DNA of 64,000 nt. Origin: Zygaena filipendulae. Lineage: Eukaryota > Arthropoda > Insecta > Lepidoptera > Zygaenidae. The notes under the pieces are model-generated. The model was given only the letters and a program-made list of their open reading frames with translations, was not told the origin of the DNA and searched no databases. Below are positions 48,410-63,300 of the stretch, in pieces. Each line of letters begins with the position of its first letter. The first letter of the stretch is position 1. The stretch is from NCBI GenBank assembly GCA_907165275.2, contig OU015659.1, positions 10,086,501-10,150,500 of the forward strand, written 5' to 3'. Both the position numbers and the translations under genes were made by a program.

Positions 48410-51400
48410 TTATTCGGGCGGGTTGTCGAAATAGTCTATTTTGTTTGGGGTAGGTGTCGGGCGTTGTTGTTGCGGTTGTGGCGTTGGTTGCGGCTGCGGC
48501 TGCGGCTTGGCTTGGCTGCGCGCCGCCCACGCGTTCGTCGACGTCAACTTCGCCCAACTGCCTGTCGACCTGGCAACACAGATTTTGTCACACATGTAAA
48601 CCTAACTAATCTACAACTAATATTATAAAGAGGAAATATTTGTATTTTTATTAGTTTGCCATGGTTTAACTCAAAAACTTCTAGATCGATTTACCACGGG
48701 AACTTCGAAATTACCACGGGTGAAACCGCTCCAGGCGTTTGGCAAAATATCGGCGTTAGGTGTGACGTGCGAACTCTCGTCGTGTGCGAGTGGATGCGCA
48801 CAAACGAGTTAGATGGTTGATGATGCAAAACGAAAGTAATTGATGATACTCGTATTATTATTAATATTATTTTTCTTTACTCATACTCGGAAAGTCGGTT
48901 GAAGTTGCCTGAGAAACGGGTTGAAAGTAACACTTTTCAGCCCTAGGGAGAATCGCTTTCAACTGACAGCTGGATACTGCAGAAACTCAAGTTTTTTTTT
49001 GCATACTTACTGGCTATGGTTGATTTATGTAAAATAAAATTCACTCATTTTTTTCTTTAGCTAATTCCTATTTTTATTTTGACTTTCCTTGCATTCGTAA
49101 TGAAAAGCACAGTGTTATCCTCGGGAGAAAGACTTTCACCCCTAGGATAACAATGTACTATTGTAATGGAGAGCGTACCACACGACTCAACGCACAATGT
49201 AGCGCAAATTATAGCATCCGCCGCAACAACGGCGCAGTCACCGTCGTAGCGCAAAACGTTCAACACATCCTAATATATATAAATCACGTGTCACGTTGTT
49301 TGTCCGCGATGGACTCCGAAACTACTGAACGGATTTTGATAAAATTTGTAACCATTTATAATATGGCCCAACTTAAAAGATAGGATAGTTTTTATCCCGG
49401 AATTCCCGCGGGAACTCCGGAATTAATGCAGGGAACTGCTTATCACCGTAAACTACTGTCAGGGGTACAAAGAAGGACACAGAGTTCTTTTTTCCCGGAA
49501 TTCCCGCGGGAACTCCGAAATTGCCGCGGATGAAATCGCGGGGGACAGCTAGCAAATATGTAGCTCGGCGGAGTCAGTGTGGTGTGGTGTGTGTACACGA
49601 CTAACACCCGGCGTGTGACTAACATCGATCGTAGCGAATGGCTCTACGGCCCACGCATGCATTTTCCCCCTCCCCTCCCACCCCCTAACCTCTTGGTGAG
49701 ATGTTGTGAGATTTTACTCGAACCCCTCCCCCCTCTCATAATCACATTTTCAAAAAAAAATACGTGATAATATTTGCCGAGACCAACTCTCCCCCATGTG
49801 AGATTACCCTCTAAACGCCTCCCGTAATCAATGGACGCCCCTGAGGCCGCGCGCACTTTGGGTACGTTTTCGTACGAATTTTACTTGGAAGTACGTACAC
49901 GTATGAACACGCACAAAATTAAATGATCCCGACATTCTAAGTAGGTACTACATAAAAATAAATATATAAATATAGTGTAAATATAAATAAATTAAATAAT
50001 CCGGATCGGCGATCATGTGGACACCTCAACACGATCACAGGCGATTCCCTTTGATGCGTGCCCAAAAACCAACAATGGGCATGTTGAGTAATTTTTTATT
50101 TTTTAGTCCGTCTTGTTGATCATGAAAAAATATTGGACACGTATTTTTTCTTTTTTTATAACGGCGATATATTGAGTTGAAATTCCGCGTGACGTCACTA
50201 TTCTGACAGTTTGTATGGCGGTTTTAGCGGTTAGTGACGTCACGACCCCCTCACCCTAAACTTTAATGCGCTTTATCTCTGTATATTTTAATTTATTTAA
50301 AAAAGCAAAAATTATGTGTCTATTGTTTTTTATTTTCTAACCGACGGACTAATTAGAATTTTGATTTTCAAAAGTAGTCCACATCCTCATTCACGGCTCG
50401 CAGGCTATCATAGACCATGATCGGCGAGTACAGCCGAGTATGCCCTCGTATGCCCTCTACACTATCGCGCTCGCGCATAATCTTCTGTACTCGGCGATAA
50501 TGTAATGGAGCCATAACGTGCGGCGTAAGTATGTAAAAATACAAACAAAAAGCTGGATACAGTTTACAGATAGGAAGTAGAGTAATGTAGAGTAGAGATA
50601 GATCGCAATACCATCGACAAAGGACAAAGTAAGAAAGATGATGGATGCAAGAAAGAACTAGTATGAAGTATGAAAGTACGAGAGGCATAAAAGCGGGAAC
50701 TGGAATGAATGGATTATGTAGAGACAGGCGCCGATGGCGGTAGCTAGTTAAATAAAAAAAAAAGGTGCGGTGTCGTGTGGCGGCGCGGCGAGTGCAGGGT
50801 ACCTGGCGGCGGCGGCGCTGGGCGCGGCGCGCAGCACGGGCCCGGGCACGCGGCGCTTGCCCGCCTCGCGCGCCAGCACCTCCAGCACGCTCATCGCCGG
50901 CAGCCACGACTGGAACATTCACATCGCCATGTCACTACATAGTACCAAACAAAGTCGCTTCCCACTGTCTGTCCGTCCCTATATGTATGCTTGGATCTTA
51001 AAAACTACGCAACGGATTTTCATGCGGGTTTCACCAATAGATAAGAGTAATTTATGAGGAAGGTTTATATTTATATTCTAGCCTGGAATTCCCGCGAGAA
51101 CTCCCGATATTACCGCCGGCGAAACCATGGGAGACAGCAGCTAGTATTAGTATACTGTCCCCCGCGGTTTCACCCGCGATAATTTTAGAGTTCCCGCGGG
51201 AACTCCAAGGTAAACTATACATATAAACCTTTCCCTGAAATCACTCTATCCATTATTATTAAAAACCAAGTAAATCTGTTCAGTAGTTTTTGAGTTTATC
51301 GCGAATAGACAGACAAACATGAGTTCCAGCGGAAATGGGCATGTTGACTAATTTTTATTTTTTAGTCCGTCTGGTAGATTATGCGCTTTATCTCTGTATA

Positions 51401-54327
51401 TTTTAATTTATTTAAAAAAGTAAAAAATACGTGTCTATTGTTTTTTTTATTTTCTGACGGACTAATTAGAATTTTGATTTTCAAAAGTAGTCAACATCCC
51501 TATTCTAGGATAAAAAGTACCCTGTTCTTTTCTGTACCCCTATACCTACGTTTTTATAACAACGTAGGCGACTTGACTTTTTCCCACATTGACAAATTAT
51601 ACACCTAAACCTTCCCCATGAACCTCTCTCTCACTTGATGAAAACCGCATGAAAATCCGTTCGGTAGTTTTTGAGTTGATCGCGAACAGACAAACAGACG
51701 TGGCGGAGGACTTTGTCTATATACTACAACAAAAGAGTAGAATCCGCGATTCTGTACATTGAATATTTTTACCTAAAATTGAGAGGGGTGATAAAAGAAG
51801 AGTAACCAAGCACAAAAAAAGTTTTTAAAATTCTTTTCCGTCTGTCTGTCTGATCGCGATAATCTCCGAATCTACTGAACAGATTGTCAAGCGGTTTTCA
51901 CAAGTAGATTAAGCTTAGCCTGGAGCTACATATAGGCTTTGTTTCATTAAAATCGGATGTCGGGAAAAAAGTTTTTGTATAAAAACCTTTCGCGCGGGTG
52001 AAACCGCGGGGCACAGCTAGTTTTATAATATGTAGGTACTCAGTGAAGAGCTCTGTATCACCTTCTCCTTGTCGGCGGTGGCGACGACGTTCCTGTTGGG
52101 CTCGGCGTCGTACGCGACGCTCTCGCAGCCGAACTGTTCGCACAGCTCGTGGATGAACTGGCGCTTCTGCCAGTTCATGGACGGGAACGAGTGCGAGCGG
52201 GTCCTCTGCTTCGACTGGCGACACGATGAAATCTCAGACCAAATAAAAGAGACCACAAAAAGAAAAGACTAAGACGGAACGCGTAGAACAAACAAGCGAA
52301 GCCCGGAAAAAGACACCACGCCGTGTACGTACGCAGAAACACGCAAACACAAGAAAAAGACCACCATACATTTTAGTTTGAGCTTCTCCCGCTAATGGAG
52401 GTGACGCAAAAATTAAGTAAAATGCCATATTGTGTCGTCAACGGGTGCAACAGTCACACGTCAAAAAATAAAAAACAGCATCGAATCACTTATCACCAGT
52501 AAGTAAACTTAGCAAATCCATACACTTTCCTAATCACCACATGCATACGCAACCGGCTTCACTTCGTTGTTCGAGACGTTTCGTCTTTAGTTTTTATTTG
52601 GTCTGAGGATGAAATTAAAACATTTCAGTGAACCGTCTTTTTTATGTCATAGGGGGCAAACGGGCAAGTGGTACACCTGATGGTAAGTGATTACCACCGT
52701 CCATGGACATCTGCAACACCAGAAGGCATGCGGGTGCGTTGCCGACCTGGACTAGGGTTGGGCTGGGACTGAGCCAATCGCTTGGGGACAGTAAACAAAA
52801 TACGAGGGAAAAATTCAATAATATTATACCGATTTCTACCGGCGGGCGGCGCACGGTGGGTACTGGGCGGTGGGTACTGGGCGGTGGGTAGTGGGCGGTG
52901 GGTAGTGGGCGGTGGGCAGTGGGCGGTGGGCAGTGGGCGGTGGCCAGTGGACAGTGGGCGGTGGGTAGTAGGCGGTGGGTAGTAGGCGGTGGGTAGTAGG
53001 GAGATGGGTAGTGGGCGGTGGGCAGTGGGCGGTGGCCAGTGGACAGTGGGCGGTGGGTAGTGGGCGGTGGGTAGTGGGCGGTGGGTAGTGGGCGGTGGGT
53101 AATGGGCCGTGGGCGGTGTGCGGTGGGCGGTGGGGACGCGTTACCTTCTTGGCGAGCTGCACGAGCTCGGTGAGGCGGTCGTGTATCTGCTGCGCGAAGC
53201 CGGGCTCCTTGGCGGCGGTGGCGCGCACGTGGTCGCTGTAGCGCGGCGCCAGCTTGGCGGACACGTCCGGGTTGCGGATCTGCAGCGCCAGCGCCAGCTG
53301 CCGGCTGCGCGCCTCCATGCGGCACTCGTCGTCGCACTCCAGGCTGGCGGCAAGGTTTACAAATCAAAATTTTATTTAGTCCGTCAGATAATAAAAAAAC
53401 CCGCATCGAAAGTTTAGGAGAGGGGGCTCGTGACGTCATAACGTCGTACGCGACACGTTATGGTCATAGTGAATAAGGGCCCTGAAGTGGTACTCACGTT
53501 TTGAGCATGGAGCCGGGCCGCTGCACCTCTGACAGGTCCACGGAGCCGCTCTCCTGCATCTTGGTGGCGGCCAGCAAGCTCATTATCCTGCAACAGACGG
53601 ACAGATGGTGATTTACGGATATTGATGGGTCTTTCACCCGTGCGCTTATGGCCTAGAATCTGAGAAACAAAGAGTACAGTAGACTACTAGTTGTTTTCCG
53701 CGGTTCTACCCGCGTTAATTTCGGATATACCGCGGGAACTCCGGGACGATGATCAGTTGAAAATCCGTTCAGTAGTTTTTAAGCTTATCGTGAACAGACA
53801 GAAAGATGCGGTGGAGGACTTTGTTTTATAATATATAAGTAATAATATGTTACACTCGCTGTCCCACGCGGTTTTACCCGCGATGATTTGCAACCCTTTT
53901 TCATCCTCTTAGGGGTTGAACTTTCAAAAAACCTTTCTTATCGGATGCCTACGTCATAAAAAGAACACCCTCCCAGTTTCAAGTCTCTACGATCAGCGGT
54001 TTAGGCTGTGCGTTGATCCGTCAGCCAGTCATTCAGGACGAATCATTTTATATTTATAAATATAGAAACTGGTAAGGGTTGGCCCCTTTCGGCAGAGCAT
54101 GCAAGAGATATCATATGTGTACAAATTTAGATTAGGCACTGTTTAATATGTTTGTTTCTTTTTCTTGTGTGGTTGTGTTGAAATAAATGTATTTTGTTTG
54201 TTTCTTTCTTAGATGGTACTAACTTGGCGTAGTCTCTGGCGTTCTCGTGGCAGGGCCGCTCGGCGCTGCGGCGGCCGCACGGGCACGTGGCGCGCACGCC
54301 GCGCCGGCAGGGCGCCGCGCTGGGGCA

Positions 54328-54394
<67 letters not shown>

Positions 54395-57300
54395 TGGCAC
54401 GGCGCCGCGCACTCGTGGCCGCAGCTCGGCCGCTTCTCGGTGCACGGCTGCGTACACCTGACCACACACAAATATTGTTTGTACCTCTACTAGCTGTTCC
54501 CCGCGATTTCACCCGCGTTCGTTGCGAAGTTTCCGCGGGAATTCCGAGACGCAAAGTACCCACCCTGTGTCTCTGTACCACTGACAGCGTGTATGCATAA
54601 TTTCATGACTATCGGTTGAGCCGTTAAGGCGTGAAAGCGTAACAAACAAACAAATAAGAGTTTATTTCACAATTTCACACTAGCTGTCCCCCGCGGTTTC
54701 ACCCGCGGTAATTTCGGAGTTTCCGAGGGAATTCCTCTATCTATTAGTGAAAACCACATGAAAACGCGTTCAGTAGTTTTTGAGTTTATCGCGAACAGAC
54801 AGCGAAAGCGACTTCATTTTATACTATTTAAAGATTCGTATTTGTGATTGATATGTAAAGATTGACCTGCACCTGGGTAAATTTAGGAGTCTCTGCGGGA
54901 ACTCCGTGAATTTCGTTCTTAGCTGACGTGTACAACCTATAAAAAGTATTATAATACCTTCCAAGTTTCAGCTACATAGGTTAAGTAGTTTTCGAAATTT
55001 GTTAATTCAATAAAGATACCACTCAAAATTTTCCATATGTTTTTTAGAGTACTAGTAGAAGTGGAGGAAGAAGTTTTTATCTCAGATCCGGAATCCTGAA
55101 AAAACCTAAACCTAGTTTGACCTAAAAACCAGCGGACATAAACGCGTTTCATATACTCACTTGCCGGTGTCACAGGGCCCCTTGTGGCATATCTTGATAC
55201 AGGTGTGCTTCCCGCAGGGCAACGGCTTGCCGCACGGCAGACCGCAAGAAAAATCCTCCAACGAGCAAGGAATCGTTTTTCGTTCCTACGGATAAAACGA
55301 ACACTCGAGATTCATAACGTCACGAGGGGACGAAGGGCACGTACGTTGTTGCCGCTGAAGGACACAGGGCTGGATCTGCGCGCGCTATACCGCAGGGGGG
55401 ACTCGCTTGGTAGGGGGACACTCATGGGGGGGGGAACACTCGTCTCGTAGCCGTGGGCCGCAGGGGGAAATTCGGGGGGGGGGGGGATCTCATCTGGTAG
55501 CCGCGGGGGACGGGTGGGGAATGAAACACACCTGTTGTTGGTCGTATAAGGGCGATAATATTATAAAATTTAGGAATACTGTGGTGAATATATTTGGGAT
55601 GGCAGCAAAAGAAGTTTTGGGCAAGTTGAAGCAATTTCCTTAGTTGAAGCAATTTCCTTTGCAACGGTAGCGCGCCTGCCCCGCCTACATTATTATTTAT
55701 TTTATTATTTATTTATCCACAAATATACAATATGACCTATATATTATATATATATATATATATATAATATATATATATATATATAATATATATATATATA
55801 ATATATATATAATATATATAATATATATATATATAAATATATATATATATACAGTGGTGGTCATATAATTAAGAACGATTTATATGTAGACCTTAAATTG
55901 AAATTGAAATGTTCATAAAAAAGATTTACCTCCTTGCTGAAAAATAATGAATATACCACTAGCTTCAACGTTTACAAGGCTAACATAATCTGTCATAAAA
56001 GCAGGAAATAATATTTAGTTTACCGGTTAATTCGTTGACAATAAAATATTGGTAACATCGCAGCAGCTCGGAGGCTGGACAAATAATTAAGAACGATTAT
56101 AGTATTGCTTTTTTTTAAATTAATTTTGTGAATAAAATAAAATAAAAATAAAATGAAATTATTTCTTAAAATGCTCTTCATTATTATTTTATAGTGTGTT
56201 TATGCCATTATTGGTTTTTAATAGTTTTAAGGTAATTTTTTATCGAAAAAAAGAAATCTAGCGTCTCGGCTACTAGAGAAATAATAATAAAGCTGCGTGG
56301 TCATAATCGATCATACTAAAAAATTGCAGATCATTTATCTTGTTCAAAAACGATGGTTTACCAAGCTGTGAAGCATTTTTATACACATCAGACCACTCCG
56401 AATATTCCGCGCAAATCTAAAGTTAGAAAAACGTCTCCCAGAAACGTTTAAGAATAGTTCACCTCGCTAAGCGGGGCCAGTTTAAAGGTTCTAATGAGAT
56501 CAAAAATGAAGTTTTCGATGACAGTCACTGGGGCACTGTTTGAAGGCATTTTGTGGAGGCACAGTTTTTTGACAGAGAAACAAGGAACGTACCCATGTTG
56601 ACATTACGCCATAGGCAGAGTTATTCTTCTGAGGGCAGACCCGACTAGCGTTTGGAAGGAAGTACCTATGGAATTTGGACATAGTCGCAATAGAATTAGG
56701 TACCTACATACTTTTTTCGAATTAAACAAAGATAAAAAAGTATGCTCTGATGGTAAGCAGTAGGTATGTACGCCGACCTGCGAATAAGACATTCGACCCC
56801 AAATACACTAAATGGATGGTGGACAATGACAGTGAAAACATAAAAATTTGGGGTTGTTTTTCTAGTTATGACGTAGGACTTACTAGGCTGGTAAAAGGCA
56901 ACATGGACCAATACTAATACAAACAAATACTCGAAAAATGTATGTTGCCATACGCAAATGATTTTATCTTTCGGTAATAAAGACATTTCAGCATGATAAT
57001 GATCCAAAACACAGCTTACTCACTCAGACCACTACCATCCACTTCTAAAAACTACCTTGACAGGCAAGTGGTAAAAGTGTTTGATTGGCCACTAAACAGT
57101 CTAAGTCTTAATCCAATTGAACATATTTGGTGTCAATAAAAAAAAGATATCAAACAAACGTTCTGGTAAGATAAATAACCTTCAAAACACTTTTTAAATT
57201 AAAACCTGTAAGTAGTTAATAACATCCATGATGCGCCGTTGTTATGCAGTTATCTGCAGTTAAGGAAATGGTACAGAATATTAATTTAAGCCCCCTTATA

Positions 57301-60300
57301 ACAATTTTTCCTGTTTTATTTTATTGAATAACAGTTGTCAAATTAAATCAATTGAAGCCATACCTAAATTCTTAAATTATCTTTAATATTTTTTTTTTAA
57401 ATGTTTCGTTCTTAATTATTTGTCCAGCCTCCGAGCTACTGCGATGTTACCAATATTTAATTGTCAACGAATTAACCGGTAAACTAAATATTATTTCCTG
57501 TTTTTATTACAGATTTTGTTAGCCTTGTAAACGTTGAAACTAATGGTATATTCATTATTTTCCAGGAAGGAGTGAAATCTTTGTTATGAACATTTTAATT
57601 TCAATATGAGGTCTACATATAAATCGTTCTTAATTATATGACCACCACTGTATATATAATATAATATATTATATATATATATATATAATATATATACATA
57701 TATATTATCTCGCCAACCTATAAATAGGTTGTTGGCGAGGAAGCGCATCTTAGTTTTAATAATTATAATTGTATATCTATGTTATCTAATTAACAACTTA
57801 TCTATTTACTTACTTAATAGGCTAGTTTCCTAAATTTTCTTTTTTAGTCCGTTTTGTAGATTATTAAAAAATATTGGACACGTATTTTTTTATTTTTTAT
57901 GTAACCAAAAAATAACGGAGATATATCAAGTCGAAATTTCACATGACGTCACGCCTCGCTACAGTTTGTTCGCACGTTATAGCGAGCTGTGATGTCACGA
58001 GTCCGCCACCCTAAACTTTAATGCGCTTTATCTATGCATATTTCCATTATTTTAAAAAAGCAAAAAATACGTGTCTTTTATTTTTTTATTATCTAACTGA
58101 CGGACTAAATAGAATTTTGATTTTTTTACCCAGGAAACTAGCCTATTATTAACAACCATTAACCCACCTGAAATAAAAAGTATATTACTAGGCCGTTTCG
58201 CCTAATAATATACTTTTTATTATATTTTTTAGTTTTGTCTTTTTAACCTTTGAACTTTCCCACTTTCCCACAACCACTGAGTTTTGTTGTAAATTGTCAT
58301 CTCTAGTGAATTTATTCGCTCTGTGGGCACGAGCGCGACAGTCGACACCACGACACGCACCTCGTGGCCGCCGTGGCACCGCTTGGTGGTGAGCACGACG
58401 CACGGCGGGCAGGCGCCCGCGTGGCACGCGTGCAGCGGCTCGTGGCCGCAGGGCCGCGCGCGGCCGCACGGCGCCGAGCAGGCGGGCGGCCGCGCGCCGC
58501 ACCGCACCGGCGGCAGCACCACCTCCGCGCCGCACGCGCACGACAGCTCCGTGAACCCTGACACACCACCCACTTACTACATCAAATGTTGTACCTACCC
58601 TCCGTGGGTAAAGAGTATAAGTGTCTGTTTTAGCAAACTGTCTGTTTTATCATAATTTACATTTCGAAGTGAAATTACTTTGCCTTTTTACACTGAAGGT
58701 TGCGATATCATCCAAACGAAGGATCGTCAATGTTCAATCGTTTTTCGAGATCGTTGCTGCAACGTCCACTACGCCAAAATAAACCTCGTGAACCTACTAT
58801 TTGATTCTATTTTAGCATTGTTACATACAAACTTTGTAAACCCCTTTTCATCGCTTTAGGAGAAGAATTTTCAAAGAACACACGCTCCAAGTTACACACG
58901 ATCCGTCAGTTACTCATTTAGAACAAAACATTTTATATGTAATGGATGATGCTAACCACCTTAAGTATTGGTCACGTCGCGCGTCGTCGTACTTTTTGGT
59001 GAAATCACTATACTGGTACTCCATACTTAACATTTTTCTCAGTGTACATAAATCATAATGGTGTGAGTGTCGTGTGTCGTGTGCTTTTGTAGGTGTGTGG
59101 TGTCGGTGTGCGGTGCGTCGTGTGTGTGCGTGGCGCGCTCACCGAGCCTGGGGCAGGGCGCGCAGTGGCCCGTGTGGCAGAACTCCTCGCAGCGGTGCAG
59201 CTGGCAGGAGAGCAGGCGCGCGCACACCACGCCGCAGCGGTGCGCCGTGTCCGCGCAGCACGCGTTGCGGCAGCGGTGCCGGCCGCACGACAGCTTCTGC
59301 ACAACGAGCCGCAATGCACGGTGTCATCGGAGGAGGAGGCTTATGCTCATTTTCACTAACATCCCCTATACTATCACCTAAGTATGGGATCCTTTACTTA
59401 AAATGCTTGGCGACGATTTCTTACGCTTTGGTTACTTAGCTACGCCTCTTGTTGTGCGTACCTACTAATACATGGTTTCCCTGTAAAATAAAGATCTTTA
59501 ACTAAAATGGCATGTGAGTCGTTTATATTTCAACTAGCTGCCCCCCGCGGTCATCACTCTACATCTATCGATGAAAACCGCATTAAAATCCGTTGCGTAA
59601 TTTAAAAGATCTAAGCGTACAGATGGCGGGAACCGAGTGTGTTTTATCTATACTAATATTATAAAGTGGTAAAGTTTGTGAGTTTTGAGGCTGTAATCTC
59701 TGTATCGACTGAACCGATTTTGAAAATTCTTTCACTTATTAGGAAGCTACAGTGATCCTGAGTGACATAGGGAACCCCGAAATTACCGTTGGTGAAACCG
59801 CGAGGGTTAGCTAGTACTACGTAAAGCAAATTTGTGAACATCCCCGGGCCGTTCTTGGCGGCCGGCGCGTGACAGTACCTTGTTGCACTTCTTGTTGCAG
59901 AGCACGCCGCTGCAGGCGGCGGGCAGGTCGGCGCACGGCACCTCGCGGCTGGAGTGCCCGCAGCGGCACGGCAGCTGCGTCGTCTCCGGGCACTGCGGGC
60001 ACGCGCCTGCCGCCGCCAAGCCGCAACACAACACACGCACGTTAAGGCCCGGTATCCACCGAAGTGGAGAGGACTCCCCTCCTCTCCACGTGAGGAGATG
60101 TGTTTTGAATAATCAATGAGATTTCGTTATTACCACATCTCCCCTCCGCTTAGCTTCGGTGGAAATGGATCAAGCGCAGAGGAGAGATGTCACATTTTGC
60201 TATAGAAAGTGCTGCGAGCAAGCAAGCGGCGCGCGTCTCCCCCCGCGCATCGCAAACCCTAAAGCTCTCACAGCTCCTCTACACTACTTATCTCCTCTCC

Positions 60301-63300
60301 GCTTTGGTGGAAACCGGGCCTAACGCCACTAGTGATATAATTAACACACTTTATGAAAAACCTAATATTTATAATTTTTGAGAAATGTTGCCGGAAAGGA
60401 AACAGTTTTATTCCACTCGATTTATTGCACACAGAACGAACAGCGATACAGTTCCTAGAAAGGCCGCCACCTAAGGGAGAACCAACATAATTACTGGTCA
60501 TGGGTCAAATGCTGTGTTCAGAATCAATGTGTTACTAATAATCTTACACAGTTCAACTTACATACTCAACACTAAACCTCCAAAGTGAACACAAAAACTC
60601 AAGTTTTACTCTGAAGTCTGAGGCGCCCAAGTTAAGAATCTAATTGTTATCGCTATAAAAAACTAATGAACATATCGTCATCGTAGTTATGTAAAATCAA
60701 CCAAAAGTTAAATTTTTACCAACCATCCAGCCTCTAGTTTTATGACCAACATAGCTCACTCATATCGTAATGTATAAACTATTATGTTAGTCTGCCAGGC
60801 ATACCCTCGTGGCAGTCCTGTTTGCAGAAGTGGCGGTCGCCGGCGGGCCCGCAGGGCAGCGGCTTGGCGCAGATGTTCCCGCACAGCGGGATGGGGTCCG
60901 TGCACGAGGTGCGCTTGCCTTTCTCCAGCCTGACAGCGGGATAAAAATAAAATCATTTTATTTTCAATAAAATAATTTAATTTTCTATCTATACAATTTC
61001 CATTAAGATTCCAACCATACGCCCTGGAAGGAGGTCGCGGTATGCCACTCTTTATGATATCCTCCTTTCTTTTACTAACTTTTTATTTGTTTTCTTGTCT
61101 TCCCTTTTTTAATAATTTTTTTTTTCTTTATTGTAAATTCAAATATTTTATTGTATCTTTTGTATTTTTATATTAAATCATTCAATATAACGATACCTTA
61201 ACTTACAGTACGAAAACTTACAGTAAGCAAGCATACCTAATCGTTGCTCGCCTTTGTAAGAAATTACCCATCTAAGAATAAATTTCATACATCAACACTA
61301 ACAACATATCCTGACAGAGGTCACAAAAACCTCCCACTCTTCGCCACTAAGCTACGCGACAGCGCTGCACTGCACGTGGAGTTGAAGTCAAGAAAGCGAA
61401 CGTAATATTATGTAAAACTAGCTGTGCCGCGCGGTTTCACCCGCGGTAATTTCGAAGTTCCCACGGGAATTCCGGAATAAAAAGTACCCAATAGTACCCA
61501 ATGTCAAATTTCATTCAAATCCGTTCAGCCATTTTTGCGTGATTGAGTAACGTATGCGAGGATAAGCGCTCGAAAGCGCATTTTCATCCGACTTGCTTCA
61601 AATTTATCGTCACTGCTCAGTTCCTATGTGTCTTAGCGTAATGTTATATAGCCTTTAACCTGCCCAGGAGTATGGACTACAATCGTACCAAGTTTGGTTA
61701 AAATCCCTTCAGTAGTTTTTGATCCATGTGTGCACATACAGACAGACAGACAGACAGACAGACAGAAAAAAATTTACTGATTGCATTTTTGGCATCAGTA
61801 TCGATCACCATTCATCTTCCAATATTAATTTTGAATATATATTCAATGTACAGAATTGACATCTCTACAGTTTTATTGTAAGTATAGATATAGATGTCGA
61901 AGTACGCACAGCGTCTTGCCGCAGGGGCACGTGGTGACGGCGAGCGGCCGCAGCGCGCACGGCGGGCACGGCGGCGCGTGGCACGCGGCGCGGCACACGT
62001 GCGCGCCGCACGCCAGCACGCGCGCGCACGCCGCGCCGCACGACCAGCTGGCGCGCGCCTCGCCCTCGCCCGCCGACGCGCACGCCACGGCGCGCTCCTT
62101 CCCCGCCGGACAGTAGCACACTGGGCGGTGAACACACCGACAGCTCAATTAAAAATTAAAACTCACTACAGTGAAGCACCAAATTAATAGTTATTCAAAG
62201 TTGGCCCTTAAGCATTGCTTCAGGGCCTTTAATTTCGGAGTTCCCGCGGGAATTGCGGGAAAAAAGTACTGTAAGCACTCTCTACTCTCTAAAGTACTCT
62301 CAGTAGTTTACGGTGATTAGCTGTTCCCCGCACTAATTCCGGAGTTCCCGCGGGAATTCCGGGATAAAAACTATCCATCTTTTAAGTTGGACCATATTAT
62401 AAATGGTTACAAAATTTTATTTATTTATTTATTTGTTTCGGAGTCCATCGCGGACAAACAACGTGACATGTGATTTTTATATGTATATAGATATACCACA
62501 GGGAAAAACTTATCAAAGAAGTAAGAACATGGATATACCCAGGTGAATGACCTGTACATTTGATTTGTCGGCGCGTCAGCGGCAATACAAAGGGTATGAT
62601 GGGTCAGCATTTCAGCAACTTACCCAGTTTTACGTAAAAACTAACGTTACCTATATTTTGTGTTTTTTTTTTTTATATTTTAAAAATTTTTGAGAATTGA
62701 GATGAAAATTAAATACCGAATAACCTCTTTCGACACGTCCCTCCGTCAAACCTCACTCCCTATAATTATATGAGTTGCAGCTGCGCACCTTGCGTGACGG
62801 TCTCGCGGCAAGGGTCGCAGGCGCCCTGGTGGCAGGCGCGCGCGCAACGGTGCACGCCGCAGTCGAGCGCGCGCCCACACTCGCGCCCGCACTCCTGCGG
62901 CAGCTTGCTGCTGCACAGCACCGCGCGGGTCTCCGCACCGCACCCGCATTGTCTGATGCGACAAACCGTACACATAGTTTATAATCGACGACGAGACTTT
63001 TGTACACTAAGAATATTTATGTACAATGCGATAGTTTAATTTACATACTACTACCATTATATCAATACAAATTTTTAGATGAACTTTTTTATTTTTTGAG
63101 CTGGTTCCAAGATAAAAAGTATCTTAATATGTCATTTGAGGTACTGTAGCTTCCTATGATTGAAAGAGTTTTGAAAATCGCTTCAGCAGTTCCAGTCTGA
63201 GAGACTATCCTCTACATTCAAACATGAAATAAATTTTACAAATTATGTAGGACGAGAAACCATACGATGTGATATTTCATACGATATTTCATACGATAAA

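Noticed and set aside
52850..53130. Regularly spaced repeat considered as a CRISPR-like array
   Set aside because: Units are directly adjacent with no unique spacers; it is a minisatellite in a eukaryotic intron.
52642..53439. 265-codon minus-strand open frame with Pro/Thr/His repeats
   Set aside because: Runs through the minisatellite; the real coding part is only the shuttle craft exon 53145-53343 in another frame.
54209..54600. Five overlapping Arg/Ala/Pro-rich frames on both strands
   Set aside because: Shadows of the (GCGGGC)n repeat and of the shuttle craft exon.
55360..55520. G-run sequence as a possible regulatory quadruplex
   Set aside because: Irregular low-complexity G runs in an intron; nothing beyond composition supports a function.
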